From contig JAXLYV010000011.1 in NCBI GenBank assembly GCA_046351235.1, positions 1 through 64,000 on the forward strand: 64,000 bases of DNA. The letters run 5' to 3'. Each line of letters opens with the position of its first letter. Within the stretch, counting starts at the first letter, position 1. This document shows, piece after piece, positions 16,493 to 24,331 of this stretch. The position numbers and the translations under genes were made by a program. The notes beneath the pieces are model-generated. The model was given only the letters and a program-made list of their open reading frames with translations, had not been told where the DNA came from and made no database searches. This stretch comes from JBBSAT01 sp046351235 (GTDB lineage: Bacteria > Myxococcota_A > Polyangia > Polyangiales > Sandaracinaceae).

Positions 16493-17203
16493 ATGACGGC
16501 GTGGTGGCGGCGGGGATCGATGGCGCTGGCGCTCGGGCTGGCGATCGCGTGCGGCAGCGGCGGGGGCGCGAGCGCGCCGACGGCGAACGAGACGCGCGCG
16601 GAAGAGACGGGCGAGATCGTGACGCCGCCCTTCGCGGTGCACGGCGCGGCCGACGACCTGATGCTCACCTGGTACGACGAGACGGGCCCGCACGTGGCGA
16701 CGAGCCGCGCGGAGATCCCGACCGAGCGCCGCGCCGAGGTGCGCGTGGACTCGCTCGAGATCTCGCCCGACGAGCGCGACCCCGACCACGTGTTCGTCGC
16801 CGACCTGCGCACGGCCGACGAGGCCGGGAACTACACGGTGCGGCAGCTGCCGCGCGAGACGTTCGAGGAGCACGTGACGAGCTACGTCGCGCAGGCCCAC
16901 ACCGAGACGGGCGGCGGCGGCTCGAGCGACGTGATCATCTACGGCGCGTCCTGGTGCGGCGCGTGCCGCGAGGCGCAGGCGTACCTGCGCGCGCGCCACA
17001 TCCCGTTCGTGGAGCACGACATCGAGCGCGAGCCCGAAGCCCGCGCGCAGATGCAGCGCCGCGCCGCCGAGGCGGGGATCCCGACGACGAGCATCCCGAT
17101 CATCGACTTCCGCGGCACGATGATCCGCGGCTTCGACCCCGAAGCGCTCGACCGCGCGATCCGAGAGACGAGCCCGGATCAGGCGACGGGGATCAGCATC
17201 TGA
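16493..17203 (+). CDS. Lipoprotein with C-terminal glutaredoxin domain, 236 aa
   Basis: Signal sequence MTAWWRRGSMALALGLAIAC gives a lipobox at Cys20, followed by a Gly/Ser/Ala linker. Residues ~45-140 form an uncharacterised domain. The C-terminal ~85 residues are a glutaredoxin/thioredoxin fold: DVIIYGASWCGACREAQAYL with C155-x-x-C158, then TTSIPIIDFRGTMIRGF, the cis-Pro and substrate-binding loop. Export of a glutaredoxin is unusual because glutathione-linked chemistry is cytoplasmic; it may act as a thiol oxidoreductase on envelope proteins. Confidence 0.88.
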   Translation: MTAWWRRGSMALALGLAIACGSGGGASAPTANETRAEETGEIVTPPFAVHGAADDLMLTWYDETGPHVATSRAEIPTERRAEVRVDSLEISPDERDPDHVFVADLRTADEAGNYTVRQLPRETFEEHVTSYVAQAHTETGGGGSSDVIIYGASWCGACREAQAYLRARHIPFVEHDIEREPEARAQMQRRAAEAGIPTTSIPIIDFRGTMIRGFDPEALDRAIRETSPDQATGISI

Positions 17204-17561
17204 GCGGGGAGCGCCGAGCGCTCCGAGCTGGGGCGCTCGAGAGGCTCAGCTCAACGCAAGGCTGAAGCGAGCTTCGACTCGCGGGTGATCGACCGCGCGA
17301 GCACGGGCGTCACGGAGAGACTCGCCGGCTCGACCGTCGGCGCGACGACCGATCACGCGGATCGACGAGCCCGCGCCGCGTCCCACTCGTCGCATGGAGG
17401 ACGGGCGCGGCCAGATCACCGTGGATGGTCACGGCTCCCGCGAGCCGTTCCGCGGGCGAGCGCGTGTGGGCCCCGACGGACTCGGGCCGGCCTGAGCGGG
17501 GCGGTTCATTCTGAGCGACGACCTCGCTCGCGATGCCCGCGACGAGGCGTCACGAAGGAGG
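17204..17561. other. Gene-free gap of 358 bp
   Basis: No supported gene, RNA or repeat was seen here. A plus-strand reading frame crosses the region (17285-17755) but is Arg/Ser-rich, lacks any recognisable motif and runs into the opposite-strand ankyrin gene, so it was not called. The segment separates a plus-strand gene end from a minus-strand gene end and may simply be a convergent intergenic region. Confidence 0.5.
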
Positions 17562-18278
17562 TCACTCGGGCGGATCGAGAACCTCGGGGAAGCGTGCGCG
17601 CAGGACGGCAAACAGGTCCGCCTGCCATCGAACCTCATCTCGCTGCCACTCTGGGACGCTTGCCGACGGATCGTAGTAGCCCAAGTCGCCGCGATCGTAG
17701 GCGAGCCGCGCAGTCAGGGCCGTGCAGAGAGGATGCTCCACGACACGAACGATGAGGTTGTTGTCGCTGTCCCAGTTGTGTCGGTCGACGATGAGGTGCA
17801 GCAGACTCGCCGTCACGCCCTCGGGCAGCGTTGCGCGAGCGCGCTCTTCGTCGAGCTCCCACGCGTCGACGAAGTCCGTCTCCTCCTTCGTTGCGGGCGG
17901 TGGCCCTTCGCCGGGCTGCAACACCCAACGCGCGAGCCCTGGGGCACCGGCCGCGATCGCGAGACGGCGAGTCGGGGTGAGTGTGGGCAGTGCACGACCG
18001 GCAGCGTTCATCGCTTCGAGCAGCGTCGGATCGCCCTCTTCGAGCGCTGCATCGAACGCCGAGCTTCCGCGAGGATCGGCGAGCAGCGGGTCAGCGCCCG
18101 CGGCGACGAGCGGGGCGATGCAGCCGCGCCGCGCGGTCTTGACGGCGACATGCAGAGCTGTGCGCCCGTAGCGATCTCGCGCCGAGTCCGGCGCACCGGC
18201 CACAAGTGCGGCCGCGAGCGCAGGGAGATCGCCCGCGCGCACGGCATCGAGAACGGCGACGCTCGGGGCCTCGTCCAT
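17562..18278 (-). CDS. Ankyrin-repeat protein with DUF4274 C-terminus, 238 aa
   Basis: Cytoplasmic protein. The N-terminal half has ankyrin units (VLDAVRAGDLPALAAALVAG; RYGRTALHVAVKTARRGCIAPLV; RGSSAFDAALEEGDPTLLEA). The C-terminal ~85 residues match DUF4274 by the pattern LLHLIVDRHNWDSDN...HPLCTALTARLAYDRGD, where the LH-x-NW-D and LCTAL elements are typical. DUF4274 proteins are often found near polymorphic toxins and may act in immunity; no toxin is adjacent here, so that remains a suggestion. A doubled palindrome lies immediately upstream of the ATG. Confidence 0.85.
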   Translation of the reverse strand: MDEAPSVAVLDAVRAGDLPALAAALVAGAPDSARDRYGRTALHVAVKTARRGCIAPLVAAGADPLLADPRGSSAFDAALEEGDPTLLEAMNAAGRALPTLTPTRRLAIAAGAPGLARWVLQPGEGPPPATKEETDFVDAWELDEERARATLPEGVTASLLHLIVDRHNWDSDNNLIVRVVEHPLCTALTARLAYDRGDLGYYDPSASVPEWQRDEVRWQADLFAVLRARFPEVLDPPE

Positions 18279-18287
18279 GGCGCGTGT

Positions 18288-18689
18288 CTACAGGACCTGT
18301 GCCGGGGCGTACAGGACCTGTTCCCCGGGCACAGACCCCGAGCGTGGCGCTGCCCGCGGAAGCGACCGACCCTGGTTGAGGTCTCCGCGCAAGCGGCTCG
18401 CTTCACGAGAGAATGCCATCGATTCCTCCATCCATCGAGCCCGACGTGGGCCTAAGGGCCGGCAGCTCGCGTCGATGCACGCGCCCACCCTGCTCGGGAA
18501 ATCGCAGGGCGCGTCCTCGTCGACCCGCCCGTCGCAATCTTGGTCGCTCCCGTCGCAGCGCTCGGGCGAGGCGCAATACGCGTCGGGTGCCGCCGCATCG
18601 GGCGTCACGCGCACGTGGTCCATGGCGCAGCCGCACGCCACGACGAGCACCAGGACGACGACGAGCCTCGCTGCGCGGCACGAGCCCAC
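18288..18689 (-). CDS. Short lipoprotein with MopE-like D/C motif, possibly truncated, 133 aa
   Basis: Signal segment MGSCRAARLVVVLVLVVACGC with Cys19 or Cys21 as lipid site. Mature sequence includes CASPERCDGSDQDCDGRVDEDAPC, the CxGxDxDCDGxxDE pattern of MopE/'putative metal-binding' modules common in myxobacterial surface proteins. After the second Cys pair the sequence (ARWMEESMAFSREASRLRGD...) no longer looks like a secreted protein, and it ends in the duplicated QVL. I suspect a remnant of a longer lipoprotein whose downstream part has been lost or frame-shifted, but a short functional lipoprotein cannot be excluded. Confidence 0.5.
   Translation of the reverse strand: MGSCRAARLVVVLVLVVACGCAMDHVRVTPDAAAPDAYCASPERCDGSDQDCDGRVDEDAPCDFPSRVGACIDASCRPLGPRRARWMEESMAFSREASRLRGDLNQGRSLPRAAPRSGSVPGEQVLYAPAQVL
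18289..18321. repeat. Two copies of TACAGGACCTGT, 21 bp apart
   Basis: TACAGGACCTGT occurs at 18289-18300 and again at 18310-18321. Each copy is almost a perfect palindrome and the 21-bp period is two helical turns, an operator-like arrangement 11-43 bp upstream of the ankyrin gene ATG. The same bases encode the last residues (QVLYAPAQVL, stop) of the opposite reading at 18288-18689, so this could equally be a simple C-terminal duplication. Confidence 0.6.
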
Positions 18690-18848
18690 GCTCGGGTAGT
18701 ATCAACGGACGCTGCCCACCACCATACGACCCCAGGTCGTTGTTTCTTCGGGCTCGGCGCTGCGGCCGCTCCGCTGATCTCGGCCGTCACCGCGAAGCGT
18801 TGCGTTCCGGTCGAGACCTCGGCGCGCGACCGCGCGCCGGTGCTACCC

Positions 18849-19745
18849 GTGATCGTGCGACGCTCCACGCCCGTGCCCCTCTCGCGCACCGCGCTCCTCG
18901 CGCTCCTGCTCCTGCTCGCGCCCACCTCGGCGCTCGCCCAGTCGCGCCCGCGCACGCCGGTCTCGCCCTACGCGCCGCACGTCACCTTCGCGGCGGCGCT
19001 CTCGCTCGGGCTCGCGGTGGGGCTCACGCTCGGCGATCCCACGCCGGTGCCGCGCTGGGGTGGCAACCCCTTCGACGACGCCGTCCGCGACGAGCTGCGG
19101 CTCCCGGATCGCAGCGGGCGCATCGGCGCCGGGCTCGCGAGCGATGCGCTCGTGCTCGGGCTCGTCGCGTTCGTCGGCGGCGTCGACGGGCTGCTCGTGC
19201 CGATGCTCGAAGGGGACGACGCGCTCGCGTGGCAAGCGAGCGCCGCGTACGCGCTCACGCTCGGGATCACGGTGAGCCTCGACGAGCTCGTGAAGGTGGC
19301 CGCGGCGCGCGCGCGCCCGCTCACCGTCGGCTGCGATCCGAGCACCGATCCTTCGTCGTGCACGCCGCCCTCGCCCGGCATGAGCTTCTACAGCGGGCAC
19401 TCCGCGGTCGCGTTCGCGAGCGCCGGGTTCTCGTGCGCGATGCACCTCGAGCGCGCGGCGTACGGCGACGCCATCGCGGACGCGACCGTCTGTGGCTCGA
19501 CGGTCGCGGCGGCGGCCATCGTCGGTTTGCTGCGCGTGCTCGCCGATCAACACTACCTCACCGACGTGCTCGCCGGCGCCGCCGTAGGCTTCGTCACCGG
19601 CTACGTGATGCCGCTCCTCTTCGTCCCGCAGCGCTCGATCGCCACGCGCGCCGGAGCCGGTGCGGGCCTCGCCGTTCTTCCCACGGGAGCGCTCGACGCG
19701 CGCGGCCTCGCCTCGCTCGGCCTCCAGGCGGCCGGGACGTTCTGA
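18849..19745 (+). CDS. PAP2-family lipid phosphatase, exported or membrane, about 298 aa
   Basis: Type-2 phosphatidic acid phosphatase-like protein. The three catalytic motifs are visible: KVAAARARPL (K-x6-RP), SFYSGHSA (usually PSGH; here YSGH) and LRVLADQHYLTDVLAGA (R-x5-H-x3-D). Several hydrophobic helices surround them and an N-terminal signal-like segment ends TSALAQ, so the active site should face the periplasm. Start is uncertain among GTG codons at 18840, 18849, 18855 and 18873; 18849 keeps a basic n-region. Possible roles are undecaprenyl-pyrophosphate recycling or lipid A/phospholipid dephosphorylation. Confidence 0.82.
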   Translation: MIVRRSTPVPLSRTALLALLLLLAPTSALAQSRPRTPVSPYAPHVTFAAALSLGLAVGLTLGDPTPVPRWGGNPFDDAVRDELRLPDRSGRIGAGLASDALVLGLVAFVGGVDGLLVPMLEGDDALAWQASAAYALTLGITVSLDELVKVAAARARPLTVGCDPSTDPSSCTPPSPGMSFYSGHSAVAFASAGFSCAMHLERAAYGDAIADATVCGSTVAAAAIVGLLRVLADQHYLTDVLAGAAVGFVTGYVMPLLFVPQRSIATRAGAGAGLAVLPTGALDARGLASLGLQAAGTF

Positions 19746-19796
19746 CGCGTGGCTCACGCCGGGGCGCCTGCTCCCCGTGCTAAGACGCGGCCGTCG

Positions 19797-20273
19797 ATGG
19801 GGCTTCGCGCACGAGCCTGGATCGTCCCGGCGCTCGCGTGGGCGCTGCTCGCCGTGCTCGCGCTCGGCCTCGGGCGGCGCGACGCGAGGATCACCGCGAG
19901 CAACACCACGGCGCAGTACACGTTCCTGTTCCTCGCCGAGAACCTCGTCGACGGCTCCACCGAGACGTACTGGATTCCCGACGAGACGCCCTCGCACGTC
20001 GACGTGCACTTCCGCTCGCCGCGCACCTTCGCGTGGGTCGAGGTCGTCAACGGCGACAACCTGCCGCATCGGAGCGCGGCGACACGCGCGCTGCGCGTCG
20101 AGCTCTTCGACGGAGAGCGCCGCGTCTGGACGGCCGACGGCGAGTTCACGCGCATCGCGACCGACGTGCTCCGCTTCGAGCCGCGCGCACGCGGCGATCG
20201 GCTCCGCGTCATCGCGCTCAGCCACTTCGCCAGCCTGCCGTGTCTCTCCGAGCTGCGATGGGGCGTCGAATGA
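19797..20273 (+). CDS. Single-pass membrane protein with discoidin-like domain, 158 aa
   Basis: One N-terminal transmembrane segment (residues ~7-25, WIVPALAWALLAVLALGLG), then a beta-rich domain with LVDGSTETYWIPDETPSHVDVHFRSPRTFAWVEVVNG, the pattern of F5/8-type-C/galactose-binding-like folds (the 'DGS..T.W' turn and 'v.v.F..p' strand). It is likely anchored on the outer face of the inner membrane. Its stop codon overlaps the ATG of the following GT-C enzyme (ATGA), so the two are co-translated and may act together, for example with the small protein presenting or binding the glycan. Confidence 0.78.
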   Translation: MGLRARAWIVPALAWALLAVLALGLGRRDARITASNTTAQYTFLFLAENLVDGSTETYWIPDETPSHVDVHFRSPRTFAWVEVVNGDNLPHRSAATRALRVELFDGERRVWTADGEFTRIATDVLRFEPRARGDRLRVIALSHFASLPCLSELRWGVE

Positions 20274-21994
20274 GAGCGATCTGGCGCGACGATCGCCTCG
20301 CGCGCTTCGCCACGCTCGCCGCGGCGACCGCGCTCGTGCTCGTGCTCTCGAGCGCCGAGGGCGATGCCTTCCGGCTGGTCCGCCAGACCTGGGAGACGAG
20401 CGAGAGCGTGCGCAACGCGGCAGCGGCGCTCGCGATCTGGGGCGTGGCCTGGCTCGCGGACACGCAGCTGCCGCTCGCCTCGTGGCGGCCCGGCTGGGCG
20501 CGGGTCTGGAACCGCGCGTGGCGCGCGCTCGGCTGGCCCGTCGCCGTCGGCGCCGCGATCTTCTCACTCGGCTTGCTGGGCTACGCGCTGCGCTGGGGCC
20601 TCCGCCTCGATGCGCCGATGGTCCTCTATCCCGCGCGTCTCTTCATCACGGGACAGCGTCTCTTCTATCGCGACCTCGTCGAGTTCAATCAGCCGGCGAC
20701 GTACGTGCTCTATGGCCTGATGGACCGACTCATCGGTAGCGAGGTGGGCTATCGGGTGGTCGACGCGAGCCTCGTCGTGATCTCCGGAGTCGCCGCACGC
20801 CGCGCGTTCCGCCTTCGCCAGCCGGCGGCGGCGCCGATCGCCGTGGCGCTCTTCGTCGTCACGCATCTCTATGCGACCGGCGTCGACTGCCTACAGCGCG
20901 AGATGTTCGTGCTCGCGCTCTCGATGCTCACGGGCGCGCAGCTCTCGCGCGGGCGATGGGCGCTCGCCGCCGCCTGCGCGACCTTCGCCTTCTGGATGAA
21001 GTTCCACGCGGCGCTGCTCTTCGCGCCCTTCGTCTGGGATGCGCTCCAGCGCACGTCGGCGCCCGTCGCGCGTCGAGGCCTCGCCACGTTCGTCGGGATC
21101 CTGGTCGGCAGCTCGGTCGCCATCGTCCTCGCGCTCGCGGCGTGCGGTGCGTTGCCCGCGTGGCTCGAGATGGTCGGCGAGTACCTGCCGCTCTACGGGC
21201 GGATGTCGGGGACGTGGAACTTCTCGGTCGACGCGTCGAATCTCTGGACGCGCCGCATGTGGCTGTTCCTCCAGCCGAGCACGCATGCGCCGATCCTGGG
21301 CGTGCTCTTGATTCCACCGGTGCTCCTCCGCGCGTTCCGGCGCGGCGCGGCGCGAGAGAGCTCGGCCGGCCCCGCGATCGGCTTCTATCTCGGCTCGCTC
21401 GCGTACGTCCTCATCCAGGGAACGTTCTGGCACTACCAGTCGATCCCCGAGTTCTTCGCGATCGGGATCCTCTGCGCGATCCTCGTCACCGATCTACCCG
21501 ATCGCGCGCCGCTCTCGCTCGTGCCGCGCGTCGCGCTCGCAGGCCTGGTCGCCTATCCGATCGCGGGGCCCAGCGCGTGGAACGCGATCGCCTGGGACGC
21601 GACGGGCCAGAACGACGAGGCCGTCGCGATGGCCGAGGAGCTGCGCGCGGAGGTGCCGCCGGGCGAGACCGTGCAGCCGCTCGAGACGGTGACCGGCGCC
21701 GTGGACGCGATGTGGCGCGCCGACGTGCCGATGGCGACGCCCTTCGTCTTCGACATCGTCTTCTACTACCGGCCCGACCTGCCGGTGATCCGTCGCTGGC
21801 GTCAGCGCTTCCTCGACGAGCTCGATCGCAGCCGGCCCTACTTCATCCTCGAGTCGACGGGAGGCTATCGCGCGCGGCCCTACGGGCCGGGGAGCGACAA
21901 CACCTTCCCCGAGCTCGATGCGTGGATCCGCGCGAACTACGACGACTACCGCGACCAGGGCTCGTTCCGCTGGTGGCGACGGCGCGCTCGCTGA
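20270..21994 (+). CDS. GT-C type membrane glycosyltransferase, 574 aa
   Basis: Polytopic protein with ten or more hydrophobic segments. The loop after the second helix pair carries RLFITGQRLFYRDLVEFNQPATYVLYG, in which the acidic DLVEFNQP corresponds to the catalytic loop seen in bacterial GT39/GT87-like enzymes (often D.y..F.qpPl). A soluble C-terminal domain of ~150 residues follows (MAEELRAEVPPGETVQPLE...). Start ATG overlaps the discoidin-like gene by 4 nt. It differs from the GT-C enzyme at 2093 in both motif and C-domain, so these are not recent duplicates. Confidence 0.82.
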   Translation: MRAIWRDDRLARFATLAAATALVLVLSSAEGDAFRLVRQTWETSESVRNAAAALAIWGVAWLADTQLPLASWRPGWARVWNRAWRALGWPVAVGAAIFSLGLLGYALRWGLRLDAPMVLYPARLFITGQRLFYRDLVEFNQPATYVLYGLMDRLIGSEVGYRVVDASLVVISGVAARRAFRLRQPAAAPIAVALFVVTHLYATGVDCLQREMFVLALSMLTGAQLSRGRWALAAACATFAFWMKFHAALLFAPFVWDALQRTSAPVARRGLATFVGILVGSSVAIVLALAACGALPAWLEMVGEYLPLYGRMSGTWNFSVDASNLWTRRMWLFLQPSTHAPILGVLLIPPVLLRAFRRGAARESSAGPAIGFYLGSLAYVLIQGTFWHYQSIPEFFAIGILCAILVTDLPDRAPLSLVPRVALAGLVAYPIAGPSAWNAIAWDATGQNDEAVAMAEELRAEVPPGETVQPLETVTGAVDAMWRADVPMATPFVFDIVFYYRPDLPVIRRWRQRFLDELDRSRPYFILESTGGYRARPYGPGSDNTFPELDAWIRANYDDYRDQGSFRWWRRRAR

Positions 21995-22017
21995 GCGCGT
22001 CGCACACGCCTCGATCC

Positions 22018-22035
22018 GCGGGCGATCTCGCCCGC
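22018..22035. terminator. Hairpin between convergent GT-C and MarR genes
   Basis: GCGGGCG (22018-22024), loop ATCT, CGCCCGC (22029-22035): a perfect 7-bp stem between a plus-strand stop (21994) and a minus-strand stop (22064). No T-run follows in either direction, so this is a terminator candidate by position and structure only. Confidence 0.45.
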
Positions 22036-22063
22036 CGCTCCCGGCGCGCGCTCGCGACCGGCC

Positions 22064-22606
22064 TCAGCGTCGAGGCGTGCGGCCCCGCGCGAGCGTCTCG
22101 AGGTACGCGCGCCTCTCCGCACGCGGCGCTTCGCCGCGGAGCTTCTCCGCCATGGCGTGCTCGAGCTCGGTGGCGACCTCGGCCAAGATCTCGCCGAAGC
22201 GCGCCGCGACCGGCTCGGGCAAGAGGCCCAGCGTGGCCGCGAGCTCGCGATGGCGATCGTCGTGGAGCGAGGCGAGCAGCTGCTCGCCGCGGGGCGTGAT
22301 GCGGACGAGCCGAGACCGTCGATCGTCGGGGTTCTCCGCGCGCGAGACGAGGCCGTCCCGCACCATCCGCTCGATCATCTGGCTCGCCGTCGGAAGCGAG
22401 AGCTTCGTGCGCTCGGCGATGGCCGACACGGTGACCGCGCCGCGCGCGTGGAGCGTGTAGAGCACGATCATCTGCGCGAAGCTGACGCCCGTCTCCTGCA
22501 TTCGCGCCATGCTCTCGCCCGCGCCCGTGCGCATGAGCAGGCCCATGAGCCGCTGGAAGCGGTCGGCGAGATCGCTGGAGCCGGAGCGACGCGGGGGCCG
22601 GGGCAC
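22064..22606 (-). CDS. MarR-family transcriptional regulator, 180 aa
   Basis: Winged-helix repressor of the MarR family. The DNA-binding region reads VTVSAIAERTKLSLPTASQMIERMVRDGLVSRAENPDDRRSRLVRITPRGEQLLASL, with the DDRRSRLV wing typical of the family; flanking helices form the dimer interface. GTG start at 22606 gives a basic N-terminal tail (PRPPRR). It is divergent from the diheme cytochrome gene, and the AT-rich intergenic palindrome at 22644-22682 is the obvious operator for both. Confidence 0.9.
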   Translation of the reverse strand: MPRPPRRSGSSDLADRFQRLMGLLMRTGAGESMARMQETGVSFAQMIVLYTLHARGAVTVSAIAERTKLSLPTASQMIERMVRDGLVSRAENPDDRRSRLVRITPRGEQLLASLHDDRHRELAATLGLLPEPVAARFGEILAEVATELEHAMAEKLRGEAPRAERRAYLETLARGRTPRR

Positions 22607-22643
22607 GCTCGCGTTGTAGCCGACCGAGGCCGCCCTCGATCGT

Positions 22644-22682
22644 TTGGTTGCGCAAATCAAATGATTGTGCAAATTGAACCAA
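22644..22682. promoter_or_regulatory. Palindromic MarR operator/promoter candidate
   Basis: A conspicuously AT-rich island in this GC-rich DNA. The outer arms TTGGTT (22644-22649) and AACCAA (22677-22682) are a perfect inverted repeat; inside, AATCA-AA-TGATT is a perfect inverted repeat flanked by TTGCGCA and TGTGCAA half-sites. It covers the start region of the diheme cytochrome gene and lies 38 bp upstream of the marR GTG. Binding by the adjacent MarR is inferred from position. Confidence 0.7.
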
Positions 22683-23686
22683 TGACCCGATGGCGCTGGC
22701 TCGCTCTCGCGTGGGCTCTCTCTGGGTGCCTCGATGCCCCCGTCCCGCTGGCCCCGCTCGGCGGCGGCGCGCCCACCTCGTCCCTCGCGGCGCTCGACGT
22801 GTTCGAGGCACCGGCGGCGGCACAGATCCCCGCGGGCGAGGTCGTCCCCTACGACGTGGTGGCGCCGCTCTGGTCCGACGGCGCGCGCAAGAGACGCTTC
22901 CTGTGGCTCCCGCCCGGCACGCGACCGGCAATCGAGGGCGACACCTGGGACCTGCCGGTCGGCAGCGTCCTCGTGAAGACGTTCTCGTTCCCCATCGACG
23001 AGCGCGATCCGAGCCTCGGCGAGCGCCTGATCGAGACGCGCTTCCTCGTCCGCACGGCGTCCGGCTATCTCGCCTCGACCTATCTGTGGAACGACGCGCA
23101 GACCGATGCGACGGCGGTCGGCGGAGAGATCGGCGTGCCGGTCCACTGGATCGACGCCGAGGGCGCCGCGCACGACCAGATCTTCCACGTGCCGGGCACG
23201 AGCCGCTGCCACGACTGCCACCAGCAGCGCGCGCTGGGCATGCGCACCTCGCAGCTCGACGTGCCCGGCCAGCTCGACCGCTTCGTCACGATGGGCCTGC
23301 TCGCGGAGCGACCGAGCTCGTCCGAGCGCCTCGTCGACCCCTTCGATCCGGGCGCGTCTCTCGACGACCGCGCGCGCTCGTACCTCGATGCGAACTGTGG
23401 CCTCTGCCACGCGGAGGGCGCGAGCGCGGACGGCACGCAAGTCTTCTGGGATCTCGCGCATACCGGAGCGCCCGAAGCGCTCCCTCTCTGTCGACCCACG
23501 GCCTCGGTCGACGGACGCTCGCGGGTCCTGGTCCCGGGGGACGCGCAGAGCTCCGCGATGATCGCACGCATGCGCTCGACCGATCCGTTCGTGCACATGC
23601 CGCGGGGCCCCTCTCGGCTGACCGACGCGCGCGGCGTCACGCTGGTCGAGAGCTGGATCGACGCGATGGAAGGAGGATGCCCGTGA
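22682..23686 (+). CDS. SO2930-family diheme c-type cytochrome lipoprotein, 334 aa
   Basis: Exported lipoprotein (MTRWRWLALAWALSGC, lipobox LSGC, Cys16). Two CXXCH haem-attachment motifs: CHDCH at residue ~176 and CGLCH at ~239. The N-terminal part VVPYDVVAPLWSDGARKRRFLWLPPG and LPVGSVLVKTFSFP is what I know from the SO2930 (TIGR03806) family, which often accompanies a beta-helix partner protein; no such partner is adjacent here. Electron-transfer or oxidative role inferred. An in-frame ATG at 22661 would disrupt the signal peptide. Followed by a GTGA-overlapping gene. Confidence 0.88.
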   Translation: MTRWRWLALAWALSGCLDAPVPLAPLGGGAPTSSLAALDVFEAPAAAQIPAGEVVPYDVVAPLWSDGARKRRFLWLPPGTRPAIEGDTWDLPVGSVLVKTFSFPIDERDPSLGERLIETRFLVRTASGYLASTYLWNDAQTDATAVGGEIGVPVHWIDAEGAAHDQIFHVPGTSRCHDCHQQRALGMRTSQLDVPGQLDRFVTMGLLAERPSSSERLVDPFDPGASLDDRARSYLDANCGLCHAEGASADGTQVFWDLAHTGAPEALPLCRPTASVDGRSRVLVPGDAQSSAMIARMRSTDPFVHMPRGPSRLTDARGVTLVESWIDAMEGGCP

Positions 23687-24282
23687 AGGCGCCGGCGTCC
23701 CTCCTCGTGCTGGCGCTCGTCTGGCTCGCGGCTGCGCCCGCCACGGCGCAGGAGGCGAGCGCTGCGCACGCCGCGCCGATCGCGCATCCGTTCGGCGTCT
23801 CGCTGCGCATCGGCGCGCCGGTGGCGCCACTCGGTCACGTCGGGATTCCGACCGTCGACCAGTACCATCTCGCGCCGGAGCTCGCCGTCCGCTGGCAGCT
23901 CGACGCGCGCTCGGCCATCGACGGCGGCGTCGGTCTGCCGCACGCGGGCTTGGGGCTCGGGCTCTGGGTCGCCTACGAGCTCTTCGTTCGCGCCTGGGCC
24001 GATCCGGGCGGCGTGGTGGCGCTCGAGCTCTATCTGGCCCCGGGCCTCGGCCTCGGATGGGACGGGCCCGATGGATACGCGCGCCGCTACCAGGTGTTCG
24101 TGGGCTACGACACGGTCGTGGGTGGCGACTTCGTCTTCGATGCGCGCCTCGCGAGCGGCATGCGCTTCAGCTGGGCGAACGGATCGTTCGACACGTCGAT
24201 CGAGGCGCTCCCGATCGTGACCTTCGCCCCCACGGTCGACGTCCTCTTCTCGCTCGTCCTCGATCTGCGCGCACGCTTCTGA
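23683..24282 (+). CDS. Exported beta-rich (outer-membrane-like) protein, 199 aa
   Basis: Signal peptide VKAPASLLVLALVWLAAAPATAQ. The mature protein alternates polar and apolar residues and is rich in Gly and aromatics (GLGLGLWVAYELFVRAWADPGG, LYLAPGLGLGWDGPDGYARRY), ending with ...LFSLVLDLRARF, a terminal Phe as in outer-membrane beta-barrels. GTG at 23683 is preferred because AGGAGG is six bases upstream and the GTGA overlaps the cytochrome stop; the ATG at 23677 would abut the Shine-Dalgarno. Probably co-expressed with the cytochrome under MarR control. Confidence 0.78.
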   Translation: MKAPASLLVLALVWLAAAPATAQEASAAHAAPIAHPFGVSLRIGAPVAPLGHVGIPTVDQYHLAPELAVRWQLDARSAIDGGVGLPHAGLGLGLWVAYELFVRAWADPGGVVALELYLAPGLGLGWDGPDGYARRYQVFVGYDTVVGGDFVFDARLASGMRFSWANGSFDTSIEALPIVTFAPTVDVLFSLVLDLRARF

Positions 24283-24331
24283 GCGACGCGGTCTTCGTGC
24301 CCCGCGCCCTCGATCGCCGTACCCTCGGTCG

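Noticed and set aside
17285..17755. Plus-strand reading frame of 156 residues in an otherwise empty gap
   Set aside because: Low-complexity Arg/Ser-rich sequence, runs into an opposite-strand gene with recognisable ankyrin repeats, and has no ribosome site.
22661..22681. Upstream ATG of the diheme cytochrome
   Set aside because: It would add seven residues (MIVQIEP) before the signal sequence and lies inside the putative operator; the ATG at 22682 gives a normal lipoprotein signal.
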